This document shows, piece by piece, positions 37,469-48,799 of a stretch of 64,000 nucleotides of DNA; within the stretch, counting starts at the first letter, position 1, and every line of letters begins with the position of its first letter. This DNA comes from Oopsacas minuta (Eukaryota > Porifera > Hexactinellida > Lyssacinosida > Leucopsacidae), in contig JAKMXF010000155.1 of assembly GCA_024704765.1 (NCBI GenBank), forward strand, positions 346,692 through 410,691, read 5' to 3'. The notes under the pieces are model-generated. The model made no database searches. It saw only the letters and a list, made by a program, of their open reading frames with translations, and was not told the DNA's origin. A program made the translations under genes and the position numbers.

Positions 37469-37480
37469 TAAGCCACTGTG
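37469..37480 (-). repeat. right terminal inverted repeat of the Transib/RAG1-like element
   Basis: TAAGCCACTGTG, the exact reverse complement of 34106-34117, followed by TCCTG. Confidence 0.93.
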
Positions 37481-37485
37481 TCCTG

Positions 37486-38536
37486 CTGATGTTTGTTTTT
37501 CGTATTGTTATGTTGCTACTAGTGTAATTGCTAAATTTGTATCATCGGTGACCGGAATGCGCGATGAATTTGCTAATGACCAAGCGCTTGTCTACATTTT
37601 GTAGTGTATTGATGATCTTAATTATCATACTAATACTATTACACATACTGAACTCTTTTCTGTGTTCCTAATTATTGAGGTAATGTACGTGATTCTGATT
37701 GTGAAACTATAACACCTCTGAAATCTTGTGAAATGAATTGCTCTAACGATCGATCATCTGCCGGTCACTCCGTTTCTCATTTAGTTTAAAGTGTTAATAC
37801 TCTTCCTCTCTGTTTTAATAATTGTTTATTGCATTAATCTAATGCATAATACTTGCGAATTCATCTTTAATGATTTTGAGCAGGAGAATTAGTGATCACT
37901 AATAATGTGATATTACAAAATTTTTCCGGTGATTGTACTAATTGCTTAGCTAACCTTAAAATCTCTTTGATTTTTCATCAATGTCGTTTGAAATTTGTCA
38001 TTACAAACTACACTATAACCTGTTTTATTCATAGATAATTTTTCTCTGCCAGAGCAGTATCCAAATTTTCTAGTTGTTTGAATTTAAATTTAAATTTAGA
38101 TTTAAGTTTTACAACATTCATATCCCAAAATATGAATTGATTTCTGTAATATATGGAATATATTGTTGCTAAATCTTTCCTGCCTGATTACACTGCCCTG
38201 CGTCAAATTTGCTGATTATTATCCATGGGTAGTTTTTAGTTAACTTGAGTATGCTGATTCTCTATCTGTCATCAGAATTCCCCTATCACGTCTCGTTTTT
38301 ACTCAAATCTCATTTTAATGTAAGTCGATTTTTTTAAGTACACTTCCCTAGAATAAATGATTATATTTGATACATGTATGAATTTTTGTCTTTTGAAATA
38401 AACAGATACGTGCTTTATTGCATCTTCTAATTAGTCCCTTTAACTCCATTCTTTTCTACATAATTTGTTTTATTTTTATTTTTGTTATATACAGCTTTAT
38501 TGTACTATAGTCTACTATTTTGGTTTTTATTATCAT
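37486..38536. other. non-coding stretch
   Basis: AT-rich with a short TTTAAATTTAAATTTA low-complexity patch near 38090; nothing else recognised. Confidence 0.5.
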
Positions 38537-40230
38537 ATGGCTTATCGGAGAAGGTGCAGTAATGATCCAGATGTCTTTTGTTATATTTGTGGTAGTTTTA
38601 TGACTTCTAAACAAACTACGGCAATAACAGGATTTGTTAAAAAAGCATATTTAGAATATTTTGGAATGAGATTAGGTGATCAAGACAAAACATGAGCTCC
38701 ACATACAGTGTGCCGATCTTGTGTAGAAAATTTGAGACAATGGACAAAAGGAATCAGAAAGAGTTTAAGTTTTGGAATTCCAATGATATGGAGAGAGCCA
38801 CAAAATCACATTAGCGATTGTTACTTTTGTATGGCGAATATTTCCGGATTCAATGCTAAAACCAAGTCATTGATCAAGTATCCAAATTTACATTCAGCAA
38901 TACGACCCGTTGCCCATTCTATTGATGTACCTGTTCCAAAATTTACTAATTTGGATGTTATCTCGGAAATTGATGATTGTGAAACTAGAGATTCATTGAT
39001 TAGAGAAGATGAAGATTTTATTCCGTGTGTATTATCTCGTTCTAATTCTCCACAGTTATTTAATCAGTCTGAATTAAATGATTTGGTGCGTGATTTAGAT
39101 TTACCTAAAGAATCTGCCGAGTTGTTAGGTTCTAGGCTAAAAGAAAAAAACTTGCTTCTTCCAGAAACAAAATTTTACTCATATAGGAACAGAGAGATCG
39201 AATTTTTGAAATATTTCATAATGGAAGACGGATTTGTGTTTTGTCATGATGTTACACCGCTAGTTAATGCTCTTGGATGTCCGTATGTACCTAATGATTG
39301 GAGAGTCTTTAGTGATAGTTCAAAACAAAGTTTGAAATGTGTTCTACTTCATAATGGTAACAAATTTAGTTCCATACCAATTGGACATTCAGTAAGTTTA
39401 AAGGAACGATATGATAACATGAAAATTGTGCTTCATAGATTAATTATAACCAGCACAATTTGGTAATCTGTGGTGATTTAGAAATCATATGCATTCTTTT
39501 GGGACAGCAATCAGGATATACAAAATGCCCTTGTTTTTTATGCTTATGGGACAGTCGTGCAAAGAGCGAACACTATTCTAGACAGAGCTCGCCAGCTAGA
39601 ACCAATCTTAATGTTGGAGATAAGAACATTATTCACGAGCCTCTAGTGGATCCTCTCAAGATTTTGTTTCCACCACTTCATATAAAATTAGGATTGATGA
39701 AACAGTTCGTAAGGGCATTAGATAAAGAAGGAAATTGTTTCAAATATATTACCGAGAAGTTTTACTACCTAAGTGATGAAAAAAGAAAAGCCGGTATATT
39801 CGACGGTCCTCAGATAAGACAACTTGTTCGAGATGGCAATTTTTCAAATTCTATGATATGCAAAGAAAAATGTGCATGGAATGCATTTGTAGATGTCATG
39901 AAAAACTTCTTGGGAAATACGAAATCTCCTAATTATAAAATACTTGTGAATGAGTTGATTGAATCTTACAAGAATCTCGGCTGCAATATGAGTGTAAAAG
40001 TTCACTTTCTTCACAGTCATATTGACTATTTTCCAGAGAATCTTGGAGCTGTTTCCGAGGAGCAAGGTGAACGACTCCACCAAGACATAAAAACAATGGA
40101 AACACGATATCAGGGGAGGTGGGACGTTCATATGATGGCTGATTACTGCTGGTGCCTCAAGAGAGATTGTATTGCTGTTATTCATGCTAGAATGTCAGAA
40201 AAACGGAAATTTGCTCCTGATTCAGACTAA
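38537..40230 (+). pseudogene. unnamed transposase-like family, copy 2 (nearly intact)
   Basis: Start ATG 38537 (MAYRRRC). N-terminal zinc-type pairs: CYIC, CRSC and CYFC. Then DLVRDLDLPKESAELLGSRL, WRVFSDSSKQSLKCVLLHNG, ICGDLEIICILLGQQSGYTK with CPCFLCLWDSR, PPLHIKLGLMKQFVRALD, FLGNTKSPNYK, FLHSHIDYFPENLG, SEEQGERLHQDI and MADYCWCLKRD, ending at TAA 40230. There are only two lesions: TGA at 38693-38695, where copy 1 (4698-8315) has TGG for Trp in DK.WAPH, and a one-base frame change near 39440 within YNQHNLVICGD. Length about 560 residues. The family is unnamed as far as I know. An RNase H-fold DDE reading (Asp in FSDSSK, Asp in CGDL followed by C-x2-C, Glu in SEEQGE) is inference. Confidence 0.85.
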
Positions 40231-40679
40231 TATATTCAAATTTATTTATTAACTAAGATTATATTATCAAGAAAAATTTATAAATGGCAGATTTTCACTA
40301 TTTTATTTTGTAGAGGTATCATGCATTCATCGATAAATATACCAATATTTAAAAATAATTTTGCAAAAAAACTAGACGTGATACGTATATTTTACAACAT
40401 TTTTCAAAATCAGTATTAAAATGTGAATTAGAAAATGTTTTGCAATAACAATCAGCAAATAAAATTTTTTTTTTCCGCAGGGCTGTGTTATAGCTCTGCT
40501 TCATAATATAGTCATCTTACTTGTTCAACAAGACCCAAACGGAGGTGGATTGAACAATGATGTTGTTAGTATTTAGTTTCCTCAATTCAATAATTCATTT
40601 AGACCCATTTCAGTATTTAATGAAGGAAACTCATCTTCCTGTTTCTGATGAATCACAAGTGATGTCGATAATTTATTGA
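40231..40679. other. non-coding stretch
   Basis: AT-rich 3' flank of the preceding gene with a poly-T run near 40470; nothing recognised. Confidence 0.45.
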
Positions 40680-41960
40680 ATCCTCTATCTGTTACGCACT
40701 GTTCACTCTGAGAAAAATTTGATTTCACTTCATTATATTATTTGAACAATCATTTACTCTAGCTCCAGCACTATCACTAGATTCACTACTACAAGAACGT
40801 CAATGCAGTTTCAGAAGAAATTCTTTCATTGTTTTGTGAATTTCCCCTTAGTTATGGTAACATCTCGTATGCAACTAGATGCAAAATGTACCTCATCAAA
40901 TTAATGAATTATCTACCTCCCATGATTTTTTCGAATTAAGTGCTGTAAGAATTTTAAGCAAATTCTAATTCTATTATCTCGGGCTGATTAGAATTTGATT
41001 AAAAGATTCCCTAGAGAACAATTAAATTACAAACACGCTGACCGAATGCCGATATACCCATTCCATTTGGGTTTAACAAGCCGAGATACTTCCTAGCGCT
41101 CGCCATTTAGAGTAATACCTATCATCACCTTCCATAATGGTTCTTTCAAATTCAATAATCTATCCATCATTTTGATCCAGCTATTCCATCGAGTTTTGCG
41201 TTTAAAGATAAATTCAGCTTTGTGTCTAATAGTTGTTCTACGTGGCACCTAAGTAATTCATTTTTTAGTGGTGACTTTCTGAATATTCTAACAACATTTC
41301 CAACTTTCGTAACTACTGTGTATATCCATCCTTAAAGGCGTGATCAAAGCGCTTTTGATACTTCGTCATCTTGACTATCACCGTCCATACAATCAAAATC
41401 AACAAAAGACTATAATACCATTGAGCCATCTTCTGATTCATCTTACATTTTCTCATCTACATCCTAAATGTCATTGGAGTTGGACTCTCGGAGTATAGAG
41501 CAGCAACTCCTGCCAAATGCACTCCATTTACTAAGCATGTGAGTTGGTATATTCAGCTAAGCTCCCCCATTTTAGCAATGCCTGGGGACCCGTCACATAC
41601 AATTCATCACAATATTTTCGATGTAAATCAATTTTGAATTCATATAAATTTTCAAGTAAATTTGTGGAACCTCTTCACCTGTAATCCTATCTTATGTTCT
41701 CCTCATTCCAGGAATCATAATTTTTTGGCACTGTGTACATTTACGTTCATATTGTATGTTCTGGATGGACGTGTACTCATCCAGTGTTACGCTGATCCGT
41801 TCATCGTTGAGAACTAATGTTTGTAACTGTGAGGTCATCTTTTCTCTTTGCGATCCTTACATCTCAGGTTACTATTTGAGAAACTGTTTTGTAATCTCTA
41901 AATGGCGTGAAATCTCGCAGAGCAGACCGAAATATTTACTCTGGCATATCTTTGAATAAC
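40680..41960 (-). pseudogene. hAT transposase remnant
   Basis: Minus-strand pieces in hAT order: VCDGSPGIAKMGELS (41560-41605), YQLTCLVNGVHLAGVAALYS (about 41490-41555), an acidic DESEDGSMVL to DDEVSKAL stretch (about 41330-41450), RKTRWNSWIKMMDRLLNLKE (about 41150-41205) and RGNSQNNERISSETALTFL near 40830. The first two correspond to the second-Asp region of the hAT core, and RWNS to the conserved motif of the insertion domain. Stops and frame changes are frequent, and no terminal repeats were found. Confidence 0.65.
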
Positions 41961-42794
41961 TGAAACCGTTCTCTACCGTTAACCAAGCAATCACTCATCT
42001 AATTACTACTAGGAAATCCTATTTTGCTCTTAGACTTGTAATATATGATACTATTGGTAGTTCAGTTGTAAAAATTTACATTATTTTATTAAGTGATAGA
42101 CTTAAATTATCTCTACAAGAATATAGTGATCAGAGAGATTATAACTTATGTAACAGATTACAAATAATAGAGCAGGGAAAATATGTGATTCTATGACGTC
42201 AGAAAGGTGCTAAAATCCCGTTTTGGTGCGGGTGGCTAATGAAAAGTGTTAAAGTCTCCTTTTCCTTACCAACGCAACACTTCGGCCTTGATCGGTTAAA
42301 TGGTTTCATAATGAATTCAATCAGAATATTGTTCGTGTGAATAGCATTATGATTTGAGTTAAAACTTGTATCAAATTAACCGGTTTTCGAATTTCCAGAA
42401 AGGGTTTATCGGTTACCTTCCCTACTTACAGTTTAAACAACTTGCGAGAATGTTATTCTCTATTTTGAATACTAAAGCGAGGTATCCTGACAGTCATGAA
42501 TTTCAAGATTTGGAAGAATAGAGAGCTAAGTAAAATAGTAATTGAAATAGTTTGGATATATCTAATTGAATTTATACTACCAAATTTTCTAATCTTGCTC
42601 ATTGCCTTTGTTTCTTTTACCTTTTGCCTTTACTTTACTCTTATCCCCATAGTTTTTATGCCTTTCATTATTGATAGTGAAATATCGTTTATTTTTTCTT
42701 GCTTCATTGATCTGTAGTAATTATGCTTACTATTGAATTTTGAAGTGCTCATTGTATCGCACTCGGTTATGCTTCAATTTATTAAAACTTCATC
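41961..42794. other. non-coding stretch
   Basis: Nothing recognised. A hydrophobic open frame at 42496-42717 looks like chance AT-rich coding. Confidence 0.45.
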
Positions 42795-43744
42795 TGGCTC
42801 TCTCTTTCTCTCATTTCTATCTCAATTCTAATTTCTTCACTCTCCGCCTATATAATGTCAATTCTGCTCTTTATTAGTGGTATCGAGATAAACCCAGGAC
42901 CGATTACTCCATCTCGAGATTCATTTTCCGAACACGGGAATCCATTAAAATTTATTCTTTGGTCTTTAGTGTTATATGTTTAATTACTTCCTTCCTCCCC
43001 GCATTTCTCTTTATTTGGTCCGCAAATATGATCGCATATGGCCTATACGACAATCACTCTGTTGCGGTTCTGGACAAATTTGACTCTATTTATATACATA
43101 GATGTATGTATTTGTTTTATGAATGGAATCAATTTTTTAAGTCCATGTATTTACCTTTATTTGATTTTCTTTGGATTACCAGGGATTTATAAAATGATCT
43201 CCGCAGCACAACATTCGTTTGAAGATTGTATCAGCAAATTTCCATCTGCGACGCCAAATTTCCAATTTCCCTTTTGGGATTTATTTGGAAGAAGGTTGTT
43301 CACTTGGTGAATCTGACAGGAGTTAAAATTCTATTAAACCTTGTAGACTCGTTTAGTCAATTGTTAATATTGAACTCCCAGACAAACCACATCGTAAGTT
43401 CACCAAGCTCCAATGGTTCTGAGCAACAGATACAAGTGAATTTTTGTTTGAATAAGCTATATATGTCTTAGAGCGCATCACTAATTATATCTAGTATTGT
43501 TAATGATGTAGTTAGAAGCATTGTTAAGCGTTCAATTTCAGTTTCCTCTTCTGGTAACCTAGATTTATTAACACTTGAATTCGATTTAGGAGACGCTATT
43601 CTTCTTATTGTGTGGGCATAATCTGTTTCCGATTTAACCATGTATAACAATTTGAAGAGCAAATTCAGTCATTGTACTGATGGTGAAAAGTCTGAAGAAA
43701 GTAACATATTTTCTACAGATCATCGTAAGCTCAATTGTGGGTAG
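42795..43744 (+). pseudogene. GIEINPGP-family fragment, copy 1
   Basis: The first block (42795 to about 42930) reads a long hydrophobic stretch, MSILLFIS, then GIEINPGPITPS (GIEINPGP at 42879-42902). A middle block after an AG at 43182 reads LPGIYKMISAAQHSFEDCIS then KFPSATPNF. A last block (about 43373-43744) reads SSNGSEQQIQVNFCLNKLYM, then SASLIISSIVND after a TAG, with another stop near 43620. Copy 2 at 63345-64000 shares the first and last blocks, including GIEINP.P.TP. The motif resembles 2A-like (D-x-E-x-N-P-G-P) and LINE N-terminal sequences but lacks the leading Asp. Function unknown. Confidence 0.45.
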
Positions 43745-44892
43745 ATACCGCAAAGTTTTAAGGGGTCTCTAACTTTCGAAATATTTTTGGGTTTTGCAAT
43801 TTGCTTATGCATTTTTATTGATGACTGTTATCATTCCATTAACGTAATCAAGAGGTGCGTCACAGTGTGGGAAAATGGCGATTATGTGGTAATAGGTACT
43901 TAGACTTAAGATATATATTAAAATGTTGTCACTTATAGTAAAACGACTCTGTTGATCTAAAAATGGCACCATATCTTTAGTTGCACTTTTAAAATGGGAC
44001 TATGACCTAATCTGTGGTGTTTTGACTTAAATTAATTATTATGGTTCAAGAATAAATGAGTCCTAAATTTATGAGTGTTTTATATCAACCGGCCCTATTT
44101 ATTGATAAACTTGAATAACGATGCGTATACTGAAATCAATTCTGCATTGGATACTTCATAAAATGCTACTAATGAATTAGATATACAGTACTTATAAAAT
44201 TTTATAACGAAGATTGAATTTTTCTAAAAATACATTTCATCCGAAACGGCGTGCCCCATACGCTCAATGTCAAGAAATGTATCAGTGGGCGCCTTTGGGT
44301 GCGTCTAGAAATTATTATGAATGAAATTTAAAAAGATAAACCATGCGAAAGAGTCGACTATACAACTTGCAATTATTTGCATTGTAAGATCGGGGACCTA
44401 AGATGTAGATCAAGGAGCTGAAATATGGGTAAAAACAGAATGCTAAAATGTTTGAGAATGAAAAATAGTATTTAATTTGTTTTGCAAACGAGTTAAAATC
44501 TATCATATAATGCATATGATTACTGATAAATGCCATTGAATTACAGAAAATTCAGGAATGCTGAAATATCGCATGGGTATTTGTATTATATTTGCGTTTT
44601 TCATTTTTCAAATTTCAAATTTTATCCCAAGTTTGAGACTAGTTAGACATGCTATATGTTCATTAAGTAACCAATAATAGCATGTTTCTAGGTTTGAAAT
44701 TGTGTAAGATTGAGTGCACACATTAATTTTAGTAAATAGCGAAGGCAAATTTTCACCAATTACTGCATAGTTCCACACTATGTGCGTATAGAAATTGTTT
44801 GTTAACTTTTTATGGTAGGTTGTTTCACAACCAGGTCATAGTTTGTTTACCAAATGTCAGGTTAAACAAACGTTAGTTTAAGTGGAGAGATT
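43745..44892. other. non-coding stretch
   Basis: AT-rich; nothing recognised beyond short imperfect repeats near 44796-44872. Confidence 0.45.
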
Positions 44893-45412
44893 TTGACCTT
44901 TTTCATTCGTTGGGTATTGAAACAAAAAAAGGAGTTTGATATTAATGCTGTTGCCAACTTACAAAAATATCTGTATTCTGGATACCTTGTTCGTTTTGAA
45001 TGTTCAAGCCTCCTTCATGCTCTTCATTATGCTTTAACTATCCAACATCCTGAGTATTCTGCCATTCCAATATCTGTACCAGATATGATCGGTAGTGATC
45101 ATGGTATTGCTGGAATTTCACATTTACTTAATAAATATCAATTTATACACAAATTTTTAAATAGATATAAGATCATGAGAATAGGTCTGCATACTTTTCG
45201 TAGATTATTAAATTGCAACAAAATTATGTGAAATTGACCATCTTTTTCAAGATATGGTGTTATTTTTATGTCCAATAATGATATCCATAAATTATGGAAG
45301 CAAATTTTGCTAACTTAGAAATTTATGTTAAGAGAGAGATATACATTATGATGAAATACCAGAGGAATGTGAATATGAATCAACTGTAATATTTAATGCT
45401 GTAAGGCTTTAG
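44893..45412 (+). pseudogene. unrecognised protein fragment
   Basis: A 112-codon open frame (44893-45231) whose composition is unlike the chance frames around it: INAVANLQKYLYSGYLVRFE, HALHYALTIQHPEYSAIPIS, GSDHGIAGISHLLNKYQF. Downstream, after frame changes, more coding-like sequence appears (EANFANLEIYVKRE; then YDEIPEECEYESTVIFNAVR at 45347-45406, stop at 45410-45412). I do not recognise the family. It may be a decayed transposon protein or a processed gene fragment inside the phosphofructokinase intron. Confidence 0.4.
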
Positions 45413-45751
45413 CCACTTTTGGTAACATTTTGAAGATGCCTGGAAAAACAATTGCAGCTCAAGGCTATGTTGTTTTTTGGGGGTGGAACGTCCCCTACCC
45501 CCGTATTAATTACGCAATGGATCAGATCGGCTGATTTCAGGCTCCTGGCTGGATCTAAAATTTTTGAGCTTATTCAATATCATTACTCCCCTACTGGACT
45601 ACTTGTTTTATACTCTTCCTACATTCCCCAAGTTAGACGAATAGTATCAAAAGTTAGTCTTTGATTTAAATCTGTTAAGTATGTTACTACCGAATCAATA
45701 TATTTCGTTTTTAGTGTAAATTAGGTAATATAAATTACCATAGATGGCACA

Positions 45752-46053
45752 TTTTTAGCCAATATCTACATATAACTCGATTGTCGCGAGAGTTTTAGTC
45801 AAATCAGTCAATCCATTATGCACCACGGACATAATTTCCCATATCAATGTAATACATTTATATATGATATCTCTAAGCATTATTGTGTAATCTTGACAAT
45901 GACCAAATTTTGGCATATTCACTATTGCGTTACACCAGTTAGGCAAATCGTTTCAAAATATATGGGCTTTGGGTATGTTGTACATATTGGCTGGACTGAT
46001 TTGTCTTAACCTCTCAAGACATTCGACTTATATATAGATATTGACCAAAAAAT
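45752..46053. mobile_element. 300-bp foldback MITE
   Basis: The left arm 45752-45814 (TTTTTAGCCAATATCTACAT onward) and right arm 45989-46053 are inverted copies over about 63 bp, sharing AATATCTA.ATATAA, GAGAG.TT and CAAATCAGTC blocks. It has no coding frame. The exact ends and the superfamily are unresolved. Confidence 0.65.
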
Positions 46054-46229
46054 GTTTTCTTATCTTCAGGGTCACTATTAAGTTATTTTACAATTTCACC
46101 TTTTCTAGTAACCCTATCATTATGCCCCTTATCCATCATTTTCGTTTTAAATACTCCTATGATGCCATTAGAAAATTCTGTGAATGTGGCTATTATAATT
46201 TTCAATAAGCTTTTGTTGCAACCTTCCAA

Positions 46230-47033
46230 AGATGAAAGAGAAACAATCTGAAAATTTTATTGTTTCAGACTGGAAACACAGAATATGGCATTTTGAAGAA
46301 GCTCACAAATGATACTTTCAACAGGATGCTTATATATATCGCATCATTAAATGATATATTGATAAGGTGTCAAAGATAAAACTCGTTCGGGCAGAACCAC
46401 CTCATTAAGTACTATGCAGCTAGATTAAATGATTTTAAGTAGAATTTCCCGTAATCCGAGTCTCTCAATGCGTAAATGTCCAAGGACTACGAATTTAGGG
46501 AAAAGTTTGGAACTAACATTGCAAAAAACTAGGACTAAAGTCTCTCAAACGGTGAGCAGTTCATTATCTCCCTCCTTCATTTCGCAAAACGCTCATTCCA
46601 AGATGCAAAAGCCTAGTATGAGAGAATACTCCTTTTAGACCAAAAGAATATGAACATAGAGAAAGTTTCAAACTCCCAAAATGAAAGAATTTTTGCGACC
46701 TTGTCCAATACAATCCCTAATATTATGTATTCTTCGGTAATATACAAAGTCATCTTTATCTTATTGTTTGGCTAGTGTATAGGCAAATTATATGAAACAT
46801 TTGATTTTAATCATCCTGGAGTCAAAAGAAATTTGCAGAGCTATCGAGAGTTCATTCTTGAGACAGGAATTATGTATCCATCTTCAAACTTGTTCAATAA
46901 TCAAACTTTGTTGTTTCAACGGGATACAGTACCTGCCCCTAGGTCAAATGCTACTCAAGCATGGCTATTAGGTGTAAAATTGAATTTGTTCCCGAGACAG
47001 AATTGCCACCTTCCAGCTCTGATTTAAACCCAC
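46230..47033 (+). pseudogene. maT-like transposase remnant
   Basis: Recognisable from the maT relatives in this window: YRIIK.YIDK (about 46335-46365), ISRNPSLSMRK (46440-46472), YREFILETGIMYPSSNLFN (46839-46895), LLFQRDTVPAPRSNATQAWL (46909-46968; the second catalytic Asp and the following Gly-Ala are changed) and LPPSSSDLNPL (47002-47034). Stops and frame changes separate the pieces, and no terminal repeats were found. An old copy. Confidence 0.7.
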
Positions 47034-47612
47034 TTACAGTGGCTGTCCCAGGTGGGGCAAACTGGCGATTTGCACCGATTTGCAAATTTTGGCCCCACCC
47101 CACCTCCGTTTTGCCATATACTAAGATCACCACTGCCCATGAGATAATAAGATTTTACCCCGGCTTTGTGTCCGGCTATGCAAAATCCTAGAACTGCATC
47201 CGCCCACTTTACTCTTTTGAGTGGGTAAACTTAGAGAACAATGCCTACTCAAAACTTCACGACTTTTACAAAGTCTATGACAAGCACTAAGTTAGGAATA
47301 GGAAAGTATGCTTCCAGAAGAGATCGTAAATCTGTTTCCAGATTTAGAGAACGGCTTAAAATCGTAGTTAAACAAATGGGGGTTATTTCCAGTGACATTG
47401 TATGGGAATATTTAATATAATTTCTTATTATTAAAGTGTTGATACCTTCTTGGACTATATCAAGCTCTACAAACTGATGATAAATTTTCTAACTCCATTC
47501 TATATAGAATCATCATACATTTATACGACACATAAAATTATATTTGGCATTATGATAAACAAAATTTACAAAATATTTGGGAGTATATCTAGCCATCCTA
47601 ATTTCAATATCT
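47034..47612. other. non-coding stretch with a GC-rich dyad
   Basis: A GGTGGGGCAAAC / TTTTGGCCCCACC dyad lies at about 47052-47102; otherwise nothing recognised. Confidence 0.4.
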
Positions 47613-47613
47613 A

Positions 47614-48770
47614 CAGGGTGACAAATAAGTTCTGCCCATTGAAAATTTATTATAACTAAACCATGAACTAAGATATTGACTTGAAATTATGCTATAACTT
47701 TGTAAACTAATATAGATTCATAATATATTAAATTGTTCGATATAGCCCCCTTTCTTTTTGATGACAGCTCTTAGCCGCTTGGGGACGGACTCGACAGCGG
47801 CACGCAACCTTTCCTGCGTGATTTTTGCCAATTCTCGGGGTAAAGACGTTTTTAGAGACTTGATACTCTTGTGGGAAGTAGCGCACGCATTTGTCTCTAA
47901 TATCGACCACAACGAGAAGTCCATCGGGTTGAGATCTGGGCTGGAAGGAGGCAATTCCTCCTTAGAGATGAAGTCTGAGATAGTGTTTGTAACCACTGTT
48001 GGTTGATTTTCGCTGTGTGGGCTGGCGCACCATCTTGCTGGAATAAAAATGGACGATTATTGAACATGGTCTTACCAAGGCCTCTCACTATTGGGTCTAA
48101 AACGAGCTCCTGATATTTAACAGCGTTTATTTTACGCTCGGTGGGATGACAACCAGTGGGGTACGGCTTTTGCAGACTCCTCCGTTCAAACCATCACTGG
48201 CTGAGGATGCTGAACTCTTTGGATGCATCGATATTCTAGTGGTATGGAAGATGGAGAAGAAGGCAATACTCGATCGTTTTGACGATTGTACGCCCTCTCG
48301 ACCGTAAATAATTTCTCATCCGAGAATAAAATTTCATCAAGGCTAAAACTTGCGAGCAGGGCGAGTAAAGCCTTACTCCTGGCTAGTCTCTTTTCTTTAA
48401 TCTGTGCCGAAATAAAGTGAACCTTCCTCTTTTTGTAATGAAATAGGCCCATATCGCTCTTCACAATTGTTCTGACCGATTCTCTTGATATTTTGAGTTC
48501 TAGCGCCATTTTTCGCATCGAAGTTGCCAATTCGCCGAATCCGACTACGGATAACCTTTCTCTTCTGGGTAGTGGTCGCAGATGTTGGACGTCCACTTCT
48601 CTGCCTGTCTGAGGTACTACCAGTGTCCTTATATCTTTTAATAGTATGATATATCAATTTCCTGCGCGACTTGGGGAAATTGAGAATCTTCAGTATTATG
48701 CTTTTGCTTTTCCGTTGCAAATTTATATTAGCAATAGCCATCCTATTCTTCTTCATTTTCCCTAGAAAAT
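47614..48770 (-). mobile_element. maT-like Tc1/mariner element, one end found
   Basis: TA (47612-47613), then CAGGGTGACAAATAAGTTCT at the left end, matching the maT ends at 17972, 50949 and 58634. The opposite end was not found after the transposase start at 48756, so that side is truncated or diverged. Confidence 0.75.
47730..48756 (-). pseudogene. maT-like DD37D transposase, frameshifted
   Basis: ATG 48756 (MKKNRMAIANI) opens a 119-codon frame with YHTIKRYKDTGSTSD and QRSGRPTS. A frame change near 48540 leads to SMRKMALELKISRESVR, KSDMGLFHYKKRKVHF and LFSDEKLF (first Asp). After VMV a stop and frame changes follow; then LFQQDGAPAHTAKI (second Asp, about 47990-48050) and SSPDLNPMDFSLWSILE (third Asp, about 47900-47950) continue to KKKGGYIE. 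DD37D spacing as in the intact copy at 58634. Confidence 0.88.
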
Positions 48771-48799
48771 TTAGCTTGTTCAGAATGACGGATTACCAT

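Larger units (their letters stand above)
34106..37480 (+). mobile_element. Transib/RAG1-superfamily transposon with perfect 5-bp target duplication
   Basis: Both ends read CACAGTGGCTTA (left at 34106-34117; right as the reverse complement at 37469-37480). TCCTG flanks directly on both sides (34101-34105 and 37481-37485). A 5-bp GC-rich duplication and CAC-starting ends are the known hallmarks of Transib and RAG-type transposition, and CACAGTG equals the consensus V(D)J heptamer. The repeats diverge after 12 bp. I see no convincing nonamer at 12 or 23 bp on either end. The 3,375-bp element holds one + strand gene (34823-36991) and no second, RAG2-like gene. Confidence 0.93.

Noticed and set aside
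42879-42902. 2A-like ribosome-skipping peptide (GIEINPGP)
   Set aside because: The canonical motif needs D-x-E-x-N-P-G-P; the Asp is Gly here, and copy 2 also changes the final Gly to Trp.
47052-47102. GC-rich dyad GGTGGGGCAAAC...TTTTGGCCCCACC
   Set aside because: Short and imperfect with no duplicated flanks; not enough to call an element.
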